NCBI RefSeq assembly: GCF_017876495.1
Contig: NZ_JAGIOB010000001.1
Span: 2,666,001 to 2,730,000 of the forward strand
Direction: 5' to 3'
Length of the DNA: 64,000 bases
Origin: Microlunatus capsulatus
GTDB lineage: Bacteria > Actinomycetota > Actinomycetes > Propionibacteriales > Propionibacteriaceae
Positions 34,769-43,110 of the stretch are shown here, one piece after another. A program made the translations under genes and the position numbers. The notes below the pieces were generated by a model. It made no database searches and was not told where the DNA came from. It was given only the letters and a program-made list of their open reading frames with translations. The stretch's first letter is position 1. Each line of letters starts with the position of its first letter.

Positions 34769-35722
34769 CTAGCCCATGGCGGACCCCGGAGCCGCATCCG
34801 TCCCGCGCGCGGTCAGCGTCAGCAGGGTGGCCTCCGGGCGGCACGCGAAGCGGACCGGCGCATAGGGCGAGGTGCCCAGGCCGGCGGACACGTGCAGCCA
34901 CGCCGTCCGCCCCCCGGCGACGTGCTGGGACAGCCCCTTGACCCGCGGCCGGTCGAGGTCGCAGTTGGTCACCAGGGCCCCGTAGAAGGGCACGCAGACC
35001 TGCCCGCCGTGTGTGTGCCCGGCGATGACGAGGTCGTGCCCGTCGGCGACCGCGGGGTCCAGCACCGACCGGTACGGGGCGTGGGTGACGGCGAGGCTGA
35101 CGTCGACGGCCGTGCGGTCCACGGGACCGGCGACCCGGGCGTAGTCGGCGCGGCCGAGGTGGGCGTCGTCGGTGCCGCGGAACCCGATCCGGAGCCCGCG
35201 CACCTCCAGGGTCGTGCTGGTGTGGGTGAGGTCGGTCCAGCCGGCCGCCCGGAAGGCGGCGTCCAGGTCCGGCCACGGCAGCTCCCGCTTGCTCTCCCCG
35301 CGAGGCCGGCTGGGGTGCAGGAGGTAGGACAGCGGGTTCTTGAAGCTGGGGGCGTAGTAGTCGTTGGAGCCCCAGACGTACACACCGGGTACGTCGAGCA
35401 GCCGGCCCAGGCTGCTGAGCACGAAGGGGACGGCCTCGCGGTGGGCGAGGTTGTCGCCGGTGTCGACGACGAGGTCCGGCTCGAGGGCCGCCAGCCCGGC
35501 GACCCAGCGCTGGCGGGCGACGGCCGACGGCGTCAGGTGCAGGTCGGAGACGTGCAGCACCCGCACCGGGTCCGCCCCGGCGGGCAGCACGGGCACCTCG
35601 ACGCGCCGCAGGACGAAGGCCCGGGCCTCGACCAGCGAGGCGTAGGCCAGGACGCCCGCACCGGCCCCCAGCAGCCCGAGGGCGCCGCGGGCGAGCGTGG
35701 TGGCCGTGCGCGCTGCCGTCAT
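34769..35722 (-). CDS. Membrane-anchored metallophosphoesterase (YkuE-like)
   Basis: 317 aa. One N-terminal membrane helix precedes a calcineurin-like phosphoesterase domain with VLHVSDLHLTPSAV, DLVVDTGDNLAH, VYVWGSNDYY (where GNHD is usual), VTHAPYRSVLDP and IAGHTHGGQV, the dimetal-binding set. The substitution of GNHD by GSNDYY is typical of the actinobacterial group. It matches the position of Rv3683 next to ponA2. The ATG has TAGCCT (35730-35735) 7 nt upstream, so a leaderless mRNA is likely. Confidence 0.9.
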   Translation of the reverse strand: MTAARTATTLARGALGLLGAGAGVLAYASLVEARAFVLRRVEVPVLPAGADPVRVLHVSDLHLTPSAVARQRWVAGLAALEPDLVVDTGDNLAHREAVPFVLSSLGRLLDVPGVYVWGSNDYYAPSFKNPLSYLLHPSRPRGESKRELPWPDLDAAFRAAGWTDLTHTSTTLEVRGLRIGFRGTDDAHLGRADYARVAGPVDRTAVDVSLAVTHAPYRSVLDPAVADGHDLVIAGHTHGGQVCVPFYGALVTNCDLDRPRVKGLSQHVAGGRTAWLHVSAGLGTSPYAPVRFACRPEATLLTLTARGTDAAPGSAMG

Positions 35723-35763
35723 GTCCGGAAGGCTACAAGTCGCCCGCCTGAGAGACTGCAGGC

Positions 35764-36240
35764 ATGTCTCCTGCCCCGTCCTCGCTCAAGGAACGCCTGC
35801 GCACCGACCTGACCGCCGCGATCCGCGGCCGCGACAAGCTCCGCTCCGGCACCATCCGGATGGTGCTGGCCGCCATCAGCGAGGCCGAGGTGGCCGGCTC
35901 CGAGGCCGTCCAGCTCACCGACCAGCAGGTCCTCGACGTGCTCGTCCGCGAGGCCAAGAAGCGCCGGGAGGCCGAGGATGCCTACCGCGCCGCGGGCCGC
36001 GCCGAGCTCGCCGAGCGCGAGCAGGCCGAGGCCGGCGTGCTCGCCGACTACCTGCCCCAGCCGCTGACGGCCGAGGAGGTGAGCGCCATCGTCCGCGACG
36101 CCGTCGCCGCCACGGGCGCCGCCGAGCTGGGCCCGAAGGGCATGGGCAAGGTGATGGGCGTGGTGACCCCGCAGACCAAGGGCCGGGCCGACGGCGGGGC
36201 GGTGGCCGCCGAGGTGCGCCGCCAGCTCGCCGGCGGCTGA
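35764..36240 (+). CDS. GatB/YqeY domain protein
   Basis: 158 aa, full-length YqeY family. It has SLKERLRTDLTAAIRGRDKLRSGTIRMVLAAI, LVREAKKRREAEDAY, LADYLPQPLTAEEVSAIV and a C-terminal GRADGGAVAAEVRRQL. The domain resembles the tRNA-binding C-terminus of GatB; its role is unclear. GAGACT lies 6 nt before the ATG. It ends at a strong bidirectional terminator. Confidence 0.95.
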   Translation: MSPAPSSLKERLRTDLTAAIRGRDKLRSGTIRMVLAAISEAEVAGSEAVQLTDQQVLDVLVREAKKRREAEDAYRAAGRAELAEREQAEAGVLADYLPQPLTAEEVSAIVRDAVAATGAAELGPKGMGKVMGVVTPQTKGRADGGAVAAEVRRQLAGG

Positions 36241-36292
36241 GCCGGTCCCGCGCCGGGCGCACCGCCCCCCTGACGCAGCGCCCCCGGACATG

Positions 36293-36329
36293 ACGATGCC
36301 CGCCACCCCTGAGGGGTGGCGGGCATCGT
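36293..36329. terminator. Perfect bidirectional terminator
   Basis: A 17-bp perfect stem (36293-36309 with 36313-36329) and TGA loop between the convergent yqeY and penicillin-binding protein genes. Confidence 0.9.
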
Positions 36330-36345
36330 GCACGAGCGGGACGGC

Positions 36346-38847
36346 TCAGCCGTCGTCGTCCTTCTTCTTCTTCTTGTCCTCCGCAGCCTTCTTCTCCGCG
36401 GCCTCGGCCTTCTTGCGGGCCTCTTCGCGGGCCTCGCGCGCCGCGTCGGCCGCCTCCTCGCGGGCCTCGGCCCGGCGCTCGGCCGCCTCCTCGCGGGCCC
36501 GGCGCTCGGCGGCCACCTCGGCCGGGTCGCGACCGGCCGAGTAGTTCACGTAGATCGTGCTGAACTCGGCGACGGTGGCGTTCGAGCCGGGGGAGAAGCC
36601 GAGGAAGCTGCCCACGGTGGAGCGGCTGTAGACCTGGCGGCGCTCGACGGTGAAGCCCTCCTTCTCGAGCTTCTTCGTCGCGGCCGCGATGCTCAGGCCG
36701 TAGAGGCTGGGCACCCGGACCTGCTTGCCGACCTGGACGTCGCGCGAGGGCGCCTTGAAGGAGGTGTCCGGCACCTTCTTCAGGTAGGACTCCATGACGG
36801 GCTTCCAGATGAGCCGACCGGCGTCGCCGGAGCCCGAGCCCTGCAGGTAGACGTCCGTCGAGGGCACGGAGTAGTTCTTCACGCCGTTGCGGCGGAAGCC
36901 CGGCTTGCCCTTGCGGAAGGGCTTCTTCGTGTTGTCGATCGAGATCATGGCCACGCCGGCGATCTCGGGGGTGTAGCCCGCGAACCAGACGGCCTCGTTG
37001 CTGTCGATGGTGCCGGTCTTGCCGGCCATGTCGTAGCCGTTGTAGACCTTGGCCCGCTGGCCGGTGCCCGAGTCCATGACCGACTTGAGCACCTTGTTGA
37101 CGCCGTCGGCCACAGCGGGCTCGACGACCTGCTCGCAGCCGGCGTCGGGCACCTCCAGCTGCTTGCCGTTCCGGTTCGTCACCTTCGAGACGATGATCGG
37201 GTCGCAGTGCACGCCGCGGGCGGCGTAGGTGGCGTAGGCCTCGGCCATCGAGAGCGGGCTCACCTCGACGCTGCCCAGGGTGAACGAGGGGATCGACTGG
37301 TAGAAGTCGACGAGGTCGCGGTCCTGCGTGCCCAGCTTCACGCCGACCTTCTCCGCCATCTTCGTGACGTTGCAGAGGCCGGCGGCGAGCTCGAGCTGGA
37401 CGAAGTAGGTGTTCACCGAGAACTCGGCGGCCTCGGTCATGTCGATGACCTTGGAGTGGCCGACGGAGTTGGTCACCTTGTACTTCGGCACGGTCTCGGT
37501 GCCCACGCAGGACTGGTAGGTCTTGCCGGTGAAGTCGAAGGGCGAGCGCGCGTTGAACTTCTTGCTGATCGGGATGCCCTTCTCCAGGGCGGCCGCCATG
37601 GTGAAGGTCTTGAACGTCGAGCCCGCCTGGTAGCCCTGGATGCCACCCATCGCCGGGTCGGCGGCCAGGTTCCAGTAGGTCTCGCCCTTCTTGCTGTCGT
37701 TGCCCATGACCGGGCGGCTCTGGGCCATGGCCACGATCAGGCCGGTGCCCGGCTGGATCATGTTCATGGTCGAGATCAGCGGGTCGGTCGGGCCGACCAC
37801 GGAGGAGACCTTCTTCTGCGCGAGGTCCTGGGTCTTCGGGTCGATCGCGGTCTGGATGGTCAGCCCGCCCCGGTTGAGCATGTTCTTGCGGTCGTCCTGC
37901 GTCTTCCCCAGGCTCGGCATCTTCAGCAGCGAGCGGCGGACGTAGTCGCAGAGGAACGGGTACTTGGTGCCGACGCAGCCGGCGCGCGTGGTCTTGACCC
38001 GGTCCTCGTCGAAGCCGGTCTTCTTGGCCTTCTTCGCCTGCGCGGGCGTGATCAGCTCCAGCTCGAGCATCCGGTTGACGACGACGTCGCGCCGGTCGAG
38101 GGCGGCGGCGCGGTTGTCGACCGGGTTGTTGGCGTCGGGGTTCTGCACCAGGCCCGCCAGCATCGCGGCCTGCGCCAGCGTCAGGTCCTCGGCGTCCTTG
38201 GAGTAGTAGTGCCGGGCGGCGGCCTGGACGCCGTAGGCGCCCTCGCCGTAGTAGGCGATGTTGAGGTAGCGCTCGAGGATCTCATCCTTGGAGAACTTCT
38301 TCTCCAGGGCGATCGCGTAGCGGAGCTCGCGGACCTTGCGCTCCATGCTCTTGGCCTGGGCGTCCGCGATGCACTCGCGGTCCCCGTTGCAGGCCTCGAC
38401 CTGGACCATCTTCACGTACTGCTGGGTGATGGAGGACCCGCCCTGGGTGCCCGAGTCGCTGGTCGAGTTGCGGACCAGCGCGCGCAGGGTGCCCTTGAGG
38501 TCGAGCGCCCCGTGCTCGTAGTAGCGGTGGTCCTCGATGGCGAGCTGCGCCTGCCGCATCACGGGGGCGATCTTGTCCATCGTGACGGGGACGCGGTTCT
38601 CGTCGAAGAAGTAGGCGAGGGTCTTGCCGTCGGCCATCAGCACCCGGGAGCGGGTGGGCGGGGCGGGGGTGGAGAGCTCGGTCGGCAGGCTCTCCAGCTC
38701 GGTGGCCGCCGCCTTGCTGCTCACCCCGGCCATGCCGGCGAGGGGGACGAAGAGTCCGGCGACCAGGACACCGGCGAGCACGCTGACGATGACGAACATC
38801 ACCGACGAGTACGCGACGCTGCCCGCGCGCTTAGGGCTGAATGGCAT
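36346..38847 (-). CDS. ponA2: Class A penicillin-binding protein with PASTA domain (PonA2-like)
   Basis: 833 aa. A short cytoplasmic tail and membrane helix (about residues 14-36) precede a GT51 glycosyltransferase domain (EDHRYYEHGALDLKG, QGGSSITQQYVKM) and a transpeptidase domain with AGSTFKTFT (SxxK), SVNTYF (SxN) and AGKTGT (KTG). One PASTA domain follows (VPSLYGLSIAAATKKLEKEG), then an unusual Ala/Arg/Glu/Lys-rich tail of about 65 residues, probably a charged helix, ending KKKKKDDDG. It synthesises and crosslinks peptidoglycan. ATG 38847 has TACCCT 7 nt upstream, so the mRNA is probably leaderless. It is divergent from whiB4, as in mycobacteria. Confidence 0.95.
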   Translation of the reverse strand: MPFSPKRAGSVAYSSVMFVIVSVLAGVLVAGLFVPLAGMAGVSSKAAATELESLPTELSTPAPPTRSRVLMADGKTLAYFFDENRVPVTMDKIAPVMRQAQLAIEDHRYYEHGALDLKGTLRALVRNSTSDSGTQGGSSITQQYVKMVQVEACNGDRECIADAQAKSMERKVRELRYAIALEKKFSKDEILERYLNIAYYGEGAYGVQAAARHYYSKDAEDLTLAQAAMLAGLVQNPDANNPVDNRAAALDRRDVVVNRMLELELITPAQAKKAKKTGFDEDRVKTTRAGCVGTKYPFLCDYVRRSLLKMPSLGKTQDDRKNMLNRGGLTIQTAIDPKTQDLAQKKVSSVVGPTDPLISTMNMIQPGTGLIVAMAQSRPVMGNDSKKGETYWNLAADPAMGGIQGYQAGSTFKTFTMAAALEKGIPISKKFNARSPFDFTGKTYQSCVGTETVPKYKVTNSVGHSKVIDMTEAAEFSVNTYFVQLELAAGLCNVTKMAEKVGVKLGTQDRDLVDFYQSIPSFTLGSVEVSPLSMAEAYATYAARGVHCDPIIVSKVTNRNGKQLEVPDAGCEQVVEPAVADGVNKVLKSVMDSGTGQRAKVYNGYDMAGKTGTIDSNEAVWFAGYTPEIAGVAMISIDNTKKPFRKGKPGFRRNGVKNYSVPSTDVYLQGSGSGDAGRLIWKPVMESYLKKVPDTSFKAPSRDVQVGKQVRVPSLYGLSIAAATKKLEKEGFTVERRQVYSRSTVGSFLGFSPGSNATVAEFSTIYVNYSAGRDPAEVAAERRAREEAAERRAEAREEAADAAREAREEARKKAEAAEKKAAEDKKKKKDDDG

Positions 38848-39029
38848 GGCAGACAGGGTACGGGAGGATTTCTGCCATGCCGAATCTCCCGCGCCCCTCG
38901 TGCGCGCGTCGCCTGGACGCGGGCGGGAAGACCCCTCCGTACCACGGGCCCGACACAAATGTGCGGGTCCAGGTCACGAACAGGCCAAGGTTCAACTGAC
39001 ACCTCTAGTCACCGACCGCGACCGGTCCC

Positions 39030-39035
39030 TAGATT
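39030..39035 (+). promoter_or_regulatory. -10 element of the whiB gene
   Basis: TAGATT lies about 67 nt before the whiB start. A small GGGCC...GGCCC-like hairpin (near 39053-39070) lies in the leader. Confidence 0.45.
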
Positions 39036-39101
39036 ACCCACGTCGCACCACCAGGGCCGGGGAAGCCCGGTGCGGCGTCGGACCTACAGGGGAGAACTTC
39101 A

Positions 39102-39368
39102 GTGACTGCAGTGCACCACGAGGACTGGACCATGCGCGCGAAGTGCCGGGGCCAGCAGGACGACCTCTTTCCGGAGGCGGCGGAGCAGAAGCGCGCGCGC
39201 CTCATCTGCGGGGGGTGCCCCGTGCGGTCGGAGTGCCTCGCCGAGGCGCTCGACAACCGCATCGAGTGGGGGGTCTGGGGGGGCATGACCGAGCGCGAGC
39301 GGCGTCAGCTGCTGCGCCAGCGCAGCGACGTGACGTCGTGGGCGCGGCTCCTGGTCAAGCAGAGCTGA
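39102..39368 (+). CDS. whiB4: WhiB-family iron-sulfur regulator (WhiB4-like by synteny)
   Basis: 88 aa with the four cysteines of WhiB proteins (C in AKCRGQ, then CGGCPVRSEC) that bind a [4Fe-4S] cluster, the GVWGGM turn and a basic C-terminus. WhiB proteins are redox-sensitive partners of sigma factor region 4. The position beside ponA2 and a pair of ArsA-like ATPases is that of M. tuberculosis whiB4. The GTG follows GGGGAGAACTTCA. Confidence 0.93.
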   Translation: MTAVHHEDWTMRAKCRGQQDDLFPEAAEQKRARLICGGCPVRSECLAEALDNRIEWGVWGGMTERERRQLLRQRSDVTSWARLLVKQS

Positions 39369-39381
39369 GACGGGGTGGCGT

Positions 39382-39406
39382 GACCCGGCGGCCGAGCCGC
39401 CGGGTC
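39382..39406. terminator. Bidirectional hairpin terminator
   Basis: GACCCGGCGGC pairs perfectly with GCCGCCGGGTC (11 bp), loop CGA, between the convergent whiB and ArsA genes. Confidence 0.85.
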
Positions 39407-39410
39407 CGCG

Positions 39411-40574
39411 TCAGTCCCGCTCGGCCAGCAGGTCGCCGACGCGGCGCAGGGTCGCGGCGTCGGTCACGTCGGTGGGCAGCGTCTCCACCAGCGTCCGCGG
39501 CACCTGCGGGCGCGCACCCGAGAAGCGGTGCAGCAGCTGCTGCTCCGACTCCACCACGCGCATGAGGTCGGCGTGCCGGCGCAGCGCCTCCACCTCCACC
39601 ACGACCTCGTCGGGCAGGTCCTCGGCCAGCGAGAGCGCCCGCTCGGCCGAGACGTCGAGCCCGCTGACGTGGGTCCGGTTGATGACCAGGCCGGCGAGCG
39701 GCATCTGCTCCTCGGTCAGCCGGTCGACGAAGTAGGCCGCCTCGCGCAGCGCGTCGCGCTGGGGCGTGGCCACCACCACGAACGTCGTGTGCCGCGACGA
39801 CAGCAGCCGGTAGGTCTCCTGCGCCCGCGTCCGGAAGCCGCCGAAGAGCGCCTCGCAGGCGGCGACGAAGGTCTGCAGGTCCTTGATCAGCTGACCGCCG
39901 ACCACCTTGTTCATCACCGTCGAGACCAGGGTGAAGCCGACGCTCATCAGCCGCAGCGGTCCCCGCGCCGGCGCGAGCAGCAGGCGGATGAAGCGGCCGT
40001 CCAGCAACGAGCTGAGGTGCTCGGGGGCGTCGAGGAAGTCCAGGGCCGAGCGGGCCGGCGGGGTGTCGACGACGATCAGGTCCCAGCGCCCGGCCGCCCG
40101 CGCCTGGCGGTGCAGCTGGCCCAGCTTCTCCATGGCCATGTACTCCTGCGTGCCCGCGAAGGAGGAGGACAGGGCGACGTAGAAGGGGTTGGAGAGGATC
40201 TCCTGCGCCCGGTCGGGCGTCGAGTGGGCCAGCACGACGTCGTCGAACGTCCGCTTCATGTCGAGCATCATCGCGTCGAGGCTGCCGCCGGCCGCGGTGT
40301 CGATGCCGGTCACCGGGCGCGGGGTGTTGTCGAGCTCGCCCAGGCCGAGGGACTGGGCCAGCCGCCGGGCCGGGTCGATGGTGAGGACGACGACCTTGCG
40401 GCCGGCCTCGGCCGCCCGGAGCGCGAGGGCGGCGGACGTCGTCGTCTTGCCCACCCCGCCGGAGCCGCAGCAGATGACGATCTCGGTGCTCCGGTCGGCG
40501 ATCACGGCGTCGACGTCGAGGAACGGCGGCGGCGCGGGGGTCGGTGCGGCGGGGGTCCGGGCGCGGGCGGCCAT
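39411..40574 (-). CDS. ArsA/GET3-like anion-transporting ATPase (Rv3680-like)
   Basis: 387 aa. Deviant Walker A CCGSGGVGKTTTSAALALRAA, switch region DPARRLAQSLGLGEL, and LIVVDTPPARSALDFLDAPEHL match the ArsA/GET3 group of SIMIBI ATPases. Together with the upstream paralogue it equals the mycobacterial Rv3679-Rv3680 pair, which forms a heteromeric ATPase linked to redox and glycerol/nitric-oxide tolerance. It overlaps its partner's stop by one base and is the last gene of the operon. Confidence 0.92.
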   Translation of the reverse strand: MAARARTPAAPTPAPPPFLDVDAVIADRSTEIVICCGSGGVGKTTTSAALALRAAEAGRKVVVLTIDPARRLAQSLGLGELDNTPRPVTGIDTAAGGSLDAMMLDMKRTFDDVVLAHSTPDRAQEILSNPFYVALSSSFAGTQEYMAMEKLGQLHRQARAAGRWDLIVVDTPPARSALDFLDAPEHLSSLLDGRFIRLLLAPARGPLRLMSVGFTLVSTVMNKVVGGQLIKDLQTFVAACEALFGGFRTRAQETYRLLSSRHTTFVVVATPQRDALREAAYFVDRLTEEQMPLAGLVINRTHVSGLDVSAERALSLAEDLPDEVVVEVEALRRHADLMRVVESEQQLLHRFSGARPQVPRTLVETLPTDVTDAATLRRVGDLLAERD

Positions 40575-41572
40575 CAGGCGGCCTCGAGCGCGAGCTGGTC
40601 GCGGAGCTGGTGCGCGATGGTCACCAGCGCGTCCTCGTCGATGCCGGCGGGGTCGAACGTCACGGCGGCCAGCGGCAGGCCGAGCCCCGTCAGCCGCTCG
40701 TGGCGGGCCTGCTGCTGCAGGGTGCGCGCGGCCTCGACGGCGAACTCCGCGGCCAGCGTGGCGTTCTGCGCCGCCGTCCAGCCGGGCACGGACAGGTCGA
40801 GCCCGCCCTGTGCCGCCTCGGCCAGCACCTCCGGGGCGAGCGGGGTCGGCGTCACCATGTTCTCGATGACGCTGCCGATCGCGATCCGGGTGGGGGCCAG
40901 GGCCGTGACGGCCTCCTCGGTCTCGGTCACCGGCATGTCCTCCAGGAGCGTCACCAGGTGCACGACCGTGGTGGGGGCGCGCAGCACGGTCATGATCGAG
41001 TCGGCCTGGCTGCGGATCGGGCCCATCTTGGCCAGCCCCGACACCGCTTCGTGCACGTTGAGGAACTGGGCGATCCGGCCCGTGGGCGGGGCGTCCAGGA
41101 CGACGGCGTCGTAGGCGCCCGGCCGGTTCGTCGGCCCGCGTCGGACGGCCTCGTAGACCTTGCCGGTGAGCAGCACGTCGCGCAGGCCGGGGGCGATCGA
41201 GGTGGCGAAGTCGATGGCGCCGAAGCGGTCGAGCGCCTTCCCGGCCAGGCCCAGGTGGTAGAAGGTGTCGAGGTACTCCAGCAGCGCGTCCTCGGCGTCG
41301 ATCGAGAGGCCGTGCACGACGCCGCCGGCCGGGGTGCGGAGCAGCCGGCGCTCCTCGTCGCCCACCAGCGGCGGCACGCCGAACAGCTCGGAGATGCCGT
41401 GCCGGCCCTCGACCTCGCAGAGCAGCACGCGGCGACCCTCGGTGGCCAGCGCGCAGGCGAGCGCTCCGGCGACCGTGGTCTTGCCGGTGCCGCCCTTGCC
41501 GCTGACGATGTGCAGGCCGTGCCGGGGCGGGGCGGGAGCGGGCGCCGGCGACGGGCGGGCGGCGCGGCTCAT
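40574..41572 (-). CDS. ArsA/GET3-like ATPase (Rv3679-like)
   Basis: 332 aa from ATG 41572. It has Walker A VSGKGGTGKTTVAGALACALA, GRRVLLCEVEGRHGISELFG and AVVLDAPPTGRIAQFLNV. It is slightly shorter than its downstream partner, with which it should assemble. The ATG overlaps the stop of the F420-reductase-like gene, so the three genes are translationally coupled. The frame is open further upstream inside that gene but is a shadow there. Confidence 0.92.
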   Translation of the reverse strand: MSRAARPSPAPAPAPPRHGLHIVSGKGGTGKTTVAGALACALATEGRRVLLCEVEGRHGISELFGVPPLVGDEERRLLRTPAGGVVHGLSIDAEDALLEYLDTFYHLGLAGKALDRFGAIDFATSIAPGLRDVLLTGKVYEAVRRGPTNRPGAYDAVVLDAPPTGRIAQFLNVHEAVSGLAKMGPIRSQADSIMTVLRAPTTVVHLVTLLEDMPVTETEEAVTALAPTRIAIGSVIENMVTPTPLAPEVLAEAAQGGLDLSVPGWTAAQNATLAAEFAVEAARTLQQQARHERLTGLGLPLAAVTFDPAGIDEDALVTIAHQLRDQLALEAA

Positions 41573-42210
41573 GGCAGGTCGGTGACGTGCAGGCCGGCGT
41601 GGGCCTTGTAGCGGCGGTTGATGGCGATGAGGTTCGCGGTGAAGGCCTCCACCTGGCCGGCCAGCCGCAGCCGGCCGGCGTAGATCCCGCGGGCGCCGGG
41701 GATCGCGGTGGCCAGCTCGCACACGGTGGCGACGGCGTCGCGGTCCTCGCCGAGGACCAGCACGTCGCCCTCGAGGTGGTCGACCGCCGGGTCGTCCAGC
41801 AGCACCGCGCTGACGTGGTGGAAGGCGGCGACGACGGTCGACCCCGGCAGCAGCTGCTGGGCCTCCTGCGCCGCGGACCCGGCCTCGACGGCCAGCGCGT
41901 AGGGGCCCTGGCCGTCGAAGCCCAGCGGGTTGACGCAGTCGACGACGATCTTGCCGGCCAGCGGCCCGGCCAGCTCGGCGAGCAGGGCGGCGTGGCCCTC
42001 GTAGGGGACGGTGACGACGACCAGCTCGGCGGCCGCGGCGCCGGCGTTGGTGTCCCCGGTGACGTCGCCCAGGTCGGCGTAGGCGGCGGCGACCTCGTGC
42101 GCCCGCTCGGCCGAGCGGCTGCCCAGGACGACGGCGTGCCCGGCCGTGGCGAAGCGGCGGGCCAGGCCCCGGCCCTGCGGTCCCGTGCCGCCGAGGATCC
42201 CGATCCTCAC
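41569..42210 (-). CDS. NADPH-dependent F420 reductase-like protein
   Basis: 213 aa from a GTG where conservation starts: VRIGILGGTGPQGRGLARRFATAGHAVVLGSRSAERA, the NADP-binding fold with the SR pair for the 2'-phosphate. VVVTVPYEGH, VVDCVNPLGFDG and VAAFHHVSA match Fno/NpdG proteins that move hydride between NADPH and cofactor F420. It is not part of the mycobacterial Rv3679-Rv3681c core. The GTG overlaps the stop of a predicted 23-codon leader frame. Confidence 0.85.
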   Translation of the reverse strand: MRIGILGGTGPQGRGLARRFATAGHAVVLGSRSAERAHEVAAAYADLGDVTGDTNAGAAAAELVVVTVPYEGHAALLAELAGPLAGKIVVDCVNPLGFDGQGPYALAVEAGSAAQEAQQLLPGSTVVAAFHHVSAVLLDDPAVDHLEGDVLVLGEDRDAVATVCELATAIPGARGIYAGRLRLAGQVEAFTANLIAINRRYKAHAGLHVTDLP

Positions 42211-42278
42211 GCGCGCGTCCCGGCCGCGGCGGGGAGCCGCGGGGCGCGACGGGGTGCGGGACGGGCGGTGGGGGTCAT
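42207..42278 (-). CDS. Predicted 23-residue Arg/Pro-rich leader peptide
   Basis: ATG 42278 is 7 nt after a TACGAT -10 (42291-42286), so the transcript would begin with this ATG. The peptide MTPTARPAPRRAPRLPAAAG... ends in a TGA overlapping the GTG of the F420-reductase-like gene. That gene has no ribosome site of its own, so its translation may depend on the leader. Not proven. Confidence 0.45.
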   Translation of the reverse strand: MTPTARPAPRRAPRLPAAAGTRA

Positions 42279-42318
42279 GCCGGTCATCGTAGTGCGCACG
42301 ACCCACCGGGCCGGGTGC

Positions 42319-43110
42319 TCAGGTGGGGTACGGGTAGCAGCGCGCGGTGGCGCCGCCGTCCACGGTCACGGCCTCGCCGTTGACGAAGCCCGCGTCCGGC
42401 GAGAGCAGGAACGCCACCACCGCGGCGACCTCGGACGGCTCGATCAGCCGACGGATCGGGTGGAGGTCGGCGTACTCGGCCAGCAGGGCCTCCGGGTCCT
42501 CGGCCGCGTCGAGGAAGCGCTGGGTCAGCGGTGTCCGGACCGCTCCCGGCCGGACGGCGTTGCAGCGGACCCGGTGCGGTCCCTCCTCGACGGCGAGCTG
42601 ACGGGTCAGGGCGTCGATGCCCCCCTTGGTCGCGGCGTAGACGAAGGACTCCGGGAAGCCGACCAGGGCGTGGATGCTCGAGAGGTTGACGATCGACCCG
42701 CCGCGGTCGCGCATCACGCCCACGGCGGTCGCGCAGCCCAGCATCGTGCCGACGAGGTTGACGCCGACGACCGCCCGGAGGTCGTCCTCGTCCAGGTCCC
42801 GGGCCGTGGTGGGCCGCTCGATCCCGGCGTTGTTGACCCAGCCCGTCAGGGTGCCCCGCGCGCAGGCCGCGTCCCGGGCCCGCTCGTGGTCGACGCGTCG
42901 GGTGACGTCACCCGGCACGGGGTGGAACGCCTCGCCCAGGGACCGGCTCGCCGCCTCCAGGGCCTGCTCGTCGCGGTCGAGCCCGACGACGGTCCAGCCC
43001 CGCTCCACGAGCAGCCGGCTCGTGGCCTCACCGATGCCCTGGGCGGCCCCGGTCACGACGGCGACCCCGGCCCGGCCCGGTACGGCGGCGGTCGCCGGAC
43101 CGTCGCTCAT
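42319..43110 (-). CDS. Short-chain dehydrogenase/reductase
   Basis: 263 aa classical SDR. It has the cofactor motif VVTGAAQGIGEATSRLL, an acidic residue after strand 2 (GLDRDEQAL, suggesting NAD), NNAGIERP, the catalytic Ser in IVNLSSIHALVG, the YAATKGG Tyr-Lys pair and the C-terminal GEAVTVDGGATA. It is the last gene of the sugar operon and overlaps the alpha-galactosidase stop (ATGA). It may oxidise a sugar released by that enzyme. Confidence 0.9.
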   Translation of the reverse strand: MSDGPATAAVPGRAGVAVVTGAAQGIGEATSRLLVERGWTVVGLDRDEQALEAASRSLGEAFHPVPGDVTRRVDHERARDAACARGTLTGWVNNAGIERPTTARDLDEDDLRAVVGVNLVGTMLGCATAVGVMRDRGGSIVNLSSIHALVGFPESFVYAATKGGIDALTRQLAVEEGPHRVRCNAVRPGAVRTPLTQRFLDAAEDPEALLAEYADLHPIRRLIEPSEVAAVVAFLLSPDAGFVNGEAVTVDGGATARCYPYPT

